Positions 21,253 through 23,183 of a stretch of DNA of 23,183 bases are shown here, in pieces. This DNA is from CAZYPH01 sp964649095 (GTDB lineage: Bacteria; Bdellovibrionota; UBA1018; UBA923). Position numbers and translations under genes: made by a program. The notes beneath the pieces were generated by a model that had not been told where the DNA came from, searched no databases, and saw only the letters and a list, made by a program, of their open reading frames with translations. Position 1 is the first letter of the stretch. Each line of letters begins with the position of its first letter. Location of the stretch: contig CAZYPH010000026.1 in assembly GCA_964649095.1 (NCBI GenBank), forward strand, positions 1 to 23,183, read 5' to 3'.

Positions 21253-23076
21253 ATGAGCACAACCGTTACAACACCAGCAACCATGCCGCCCCATTCACCG
21301 TCGCCCCTTCTTTTAGACACGTTAAAGGCGCGTTTATTGACCCAATTAGAACAGTTGATTCAAAAAAACTTTGCGATTTCGGCCGACGACTTAAAGAACC
21401 TCAACATCAGCCTCGAACTGCCGCCCGATCTCACTATGGGCGATTTTGCCTACCCTACGTTTAAACTTTCAAAGCTTTTACGCAAAGCGCCGCCAGTCAT
21501 CGCGGCCGAGCTCTTAAAACAAGCTCAGGCCGACAGCACACCAGCATGGGCCGAAATACTGAATACCTACGCGGTGTCGGTTGCGGGGCCTTATCTGAAT
21601 TTTTTATTAAAGCCTGAAACGCTGATCCAACGCATCTTGCCTGCCCTGACGCAGATTCGCGATACTATCCGACGTGCGGACTTTCCGTACAAAACGATGG
21701 CCATCGACTTTTCTTCACCGAACATCGCCAAGCCATTTAATATTTTTCATTTACGCTCAACCATGATCGGCAATTGCCTAAGCCGCGTGTACACGGCACG
21801 CGGTGGTTCCGTAATACGTATCAACCATCTGGGTGATTGGGGCACACAAAATGGAAAGTTAGCCTTGGCGTATCAACTATACGGCGACGATGCGGAACTA
21901 GAAGCACGTGGCATTTCGTATTTAGTCGAGCTCTACGTACGCATTAATAAAGAGACCGAAGAAGACCCAGCGCTTCTAGACCAGGCCCGTGCCCTGTTTG
22001 CACGCTTAGAAAAACACGATCCTGAGATTTATGACCTTTGGAAACGGTTTTGCGAAATCTCCATTCGTGAGATCAAAAAAACCTATACACGATTAAATGT
22101 AGAGTTCGACCACTACTGGGGCGAGTCGCATTATCTTAACGAGATACCCGCGGTAGAAACTCTATTAAATGAAAAAAGTTTATTAGTGGAGAGCGAAGGG
22201 GCCCAAGTGGTGGACCTCAGTGCATTCGACATGCCGCCGTGTATTGTACGCAAACAAGATGGCTCGACCATTTACGCTACCCGCGACTTGGCAGCGGCAA
22301 TGTATCGTTACAACCAGTTCCACTTTGATCGCATGATTTACGTGGTGGGCGGCGAGCAGAAGTTGCACTTTGCGCAAGTTTTTAAAGTATTACAACTAGC
22401 GGGTCAAACCTGGGCCAATCGCTTGGTGCATTTAGACTTTGGTTTGTACCGTTTTAAAGACGCCAAAATGAGCACCCGACGTGGCAACTTCGTCACATTA
22501 GAATCGGTTTTGGACGAAGCGGTGGCACACGTAAAAACGCTGATGGAAGCGAAGAGTCCACCACAAACTACCGAAGATCGCGCGCTTTTAGAGCACAACG
22601 CCGAACTGATTGGTGTCGCTGCGGTAATTTTTAACGACCTTTCTACCGATCGTGATGCGGCGGTAAACTTTGATCCACAAGCCATTGCAGACTTTGAGGG
22701 TGAAACAGGACCGTATATTCTGTACGCCCACACTCGTTGTTTAAGTATTGTACGTAATGCACCGTCGTCGTTAACGAGCGCCTTAAAATCGGCACCAACC
22801 CATTTGTTAACCACTGCCGAAGAATTGAATTTGATACGTATGATGGCGCGTTTGCCGCTGGTGTTAGACTTGTTGATTGAGCACCACAAACCACACGTGT
22901 TAGGAAATTTTTTGATCGACCTCACAAAGTCGTTCAACGTTTTCTACCGCGCGCACAAAGTGCTGGTAGAAGACACCGAACTCGCCCGCGCACGTCTGCA
23001 TTTGGTCGACACGACGCAACGCGTGCTGCAGTTTGGGTTGGAGCTACTCGGCATTCGTACGCCGACTAAAATGTAA
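21253..23076 (+). CDS. argS: Arginyl-tRNA synthetase
   Basis: The 607-residue class I synthetase charges tRNA-Arg with arginine in the cytoplasm. In order: an N-terminal additional domain (about 15-130, with LPPDLTMGDFAYPTFKLSK); the catalytic Rossmann fold with SSPNIAKPF and LRSTMIGN around the HIGH position, INHLGDWGTQNGKLALAY, YATRDLAAAMYRYNQFHFDR and VVGGEQKLHFAQVFKVLQLA; the KMSKS-equivalent KMSTRRGN (405-412); and the helical anticodon-binding DALR domain (from about 480, GPYILYAHTRCLSIV). The HIGH element reads N163-I-F-H166, an unusual form with the first His and the Gly both replaced. The start at 21253 has only a weak GAGAG ribosome site; ATG 21283 is an alternative, since the first 18 residues are Thr/Pro-rich and non-family. 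Confidence 0.96.
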   Translation: MSTTVTTPATMPPHSPSPLLLDTLKARLLTQLEQLIQKNFAISADDLKNLNISLELPPDLTMGDFAYPTFKLSKLLRKAPPVIAAELLKQAQADSTPAWAEILNTYAVSVAGPYLNFLLKPETLIQRILPALTQIRDTIRRADFPYKTMAIDFSSPNIAKPFNIFHLRSTMIGNCLSRVYTARGGSVIRINHLGDWGTQNGKLALAYQLYGDDAELEARGISYLVELYVRINKETEEDPALLDQARALFARLEKHDPEIYDLWKRFCEISIREIKKTYTRLNVEFDHYWGESHYLNEIPAVETLLNEKSLLVESEGAQVVDLSAFDMPPCIVRKQDGSTIYATRDLAAAMYRYNQFHFDRMIYVVGGEQKLHFAQVFKVLQLAGQTWANRLVHLDFGLYRFKDAKMSTRRGNFVTLESVLDEAVAHVKTLMEAKSPPQTTEDRALLEHNAELIGVAAVIFNDLSTDRDAAVNFDPQAIADFEGETGPYILYAHTRCLSIVRNAPSSLTSALKSAPTHLLTTAEELNLIRMMARLPLVLDLLIEHHKPHVLGNFLIDLTKSFNVFYRAHKVLVEDTELARARLHLVDTTQRVLQFGLELLGIRTPTKM

Positions 23077-23115
23077 TTAGTTCATCCGGAAAAAGGCCCA
23101 TCTGCTTTGTCGCTC

Positions 23116-23167
23116 GGCCGCATTACTCCCGCAACGGCCACTAGGCCGTTTTGGTCGCAATGCGGCC
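23116..23167. repeat. Nested palindrome downstream of argS (possible terminator or repeat element)
   Basis: An outer perfect 9-bp inverted repeat, GGCCGCATT (23116-23124) and AATGCGGCC (23159-23167), encloses a 7-bp hairpin, AACGGCC-ACTA-GGCCGTT (23133-23150), followed by TT only. CATCTG appears at 23099-23104 and again as the last six bases of the window. It lies 40 bases after the argS stop, so termination is possible, but the poor T-run and GC-rich nested form also fit a REP-like dispersed element. Confidence 0.5.
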
Positions 23168-23183
23168 TCGCTTCGCGCATCTG

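Noticed and set aside
1..23183. CRISPR arrays, tRNA or rRNA genes, insertion sequences, prophage or toxin-antitoxin pairs.
   Set aside because: No spaced direct repeats, cloverleaf segments, transposase or integrase motifs, or paired small genes were seen on either strand.

Overview
The window reads as a stretch of chromosome from a Gram-negative bacterium with moderate GC and very AT-rich 5' ends on many secreted genes. Envelope genes dominate: lipoproteins with lipoboxes, Sec signal peptides, an outer-membrane beta-barrel ending in Phe, a TonB/TolA-like protein and two secreted trypsin-fold proteases. Alongside them sit mutS2 and an rqcH-type NFACT gene, a pair uncommon in gamma-proteobacteria. 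A Bdellovibrionota/Oligoflexia-like or other deep proteobacterial lineage would fit. This is inference from gene content, not a phylogenetic result. TAG, TAA and TGA are all ordinary stop codons here. A run of exactly 100 N (13279-13378) marks a scaffold gap inside a gene, so this is a draft assembly.

Layout. Positions 1-4360 (+): two tandem NHL beta-propeller proteins (the first cut by the window edge), a membrane-anchored left-handed beta-helix acyltransferase and an OppA-like periplasmic binding protein, closely spaced as one likely operon. Positions 4495-5946 (+): a secreted S1-family serine protease, convergent with and overlapping rqcH (5911-7485, -). rqcH is divergent from mutS2 (7564-9978, +). 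A strong hairpin terminator (9985-10034) serves citrate synthase (10075-11238, -). Citrate synthase is divergent from a TonB/TolA-like protein (11270-12325, +), and its best promoter overlaps that gene's start codon.

Positions 12305-16417 (-) hold, in transcription order: a second serine protease, a metallo-beta-lactamase-fold hydrolase, a secreted protein broken by an in-frame TAG and by the gap, and a sigma-like/zinc-finger/transmembrane fusion. A terminator (16437-16470) and a cysteine-rich lipoprotein (16487-17461) lie just upstream. Positions 17630-21122 (-) are a four-gene envelope operon with overlapping or near-touching ends: TPR protein, FecR-like protein, beta-barrel protein, and a PF10023-type metallopeptidase lipoprotein. 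A 130-bp divergent region separates it from argS (21253-23076, +). A nested palindrome ends the window.

How the genes relate. Most of the window equips the envelope: proteolysis, peptide binding, propeller scaffolds and a TonB-like transducer. The rqcH/mutS2 pair plausibly forms a ribosome-rescue module (MutS2 splits collided ribosomes, RqcH tags the stranded chain). The sigma-like/ZAS/TM fusion is the best candidate for an unusual regulator. I see no phage, IS element, CRISPR array, rRNA or tRNA. No gene-free stretch exceeds 300 bases; the longest are 4361-4494, 17462-17629 and 21123-21252.
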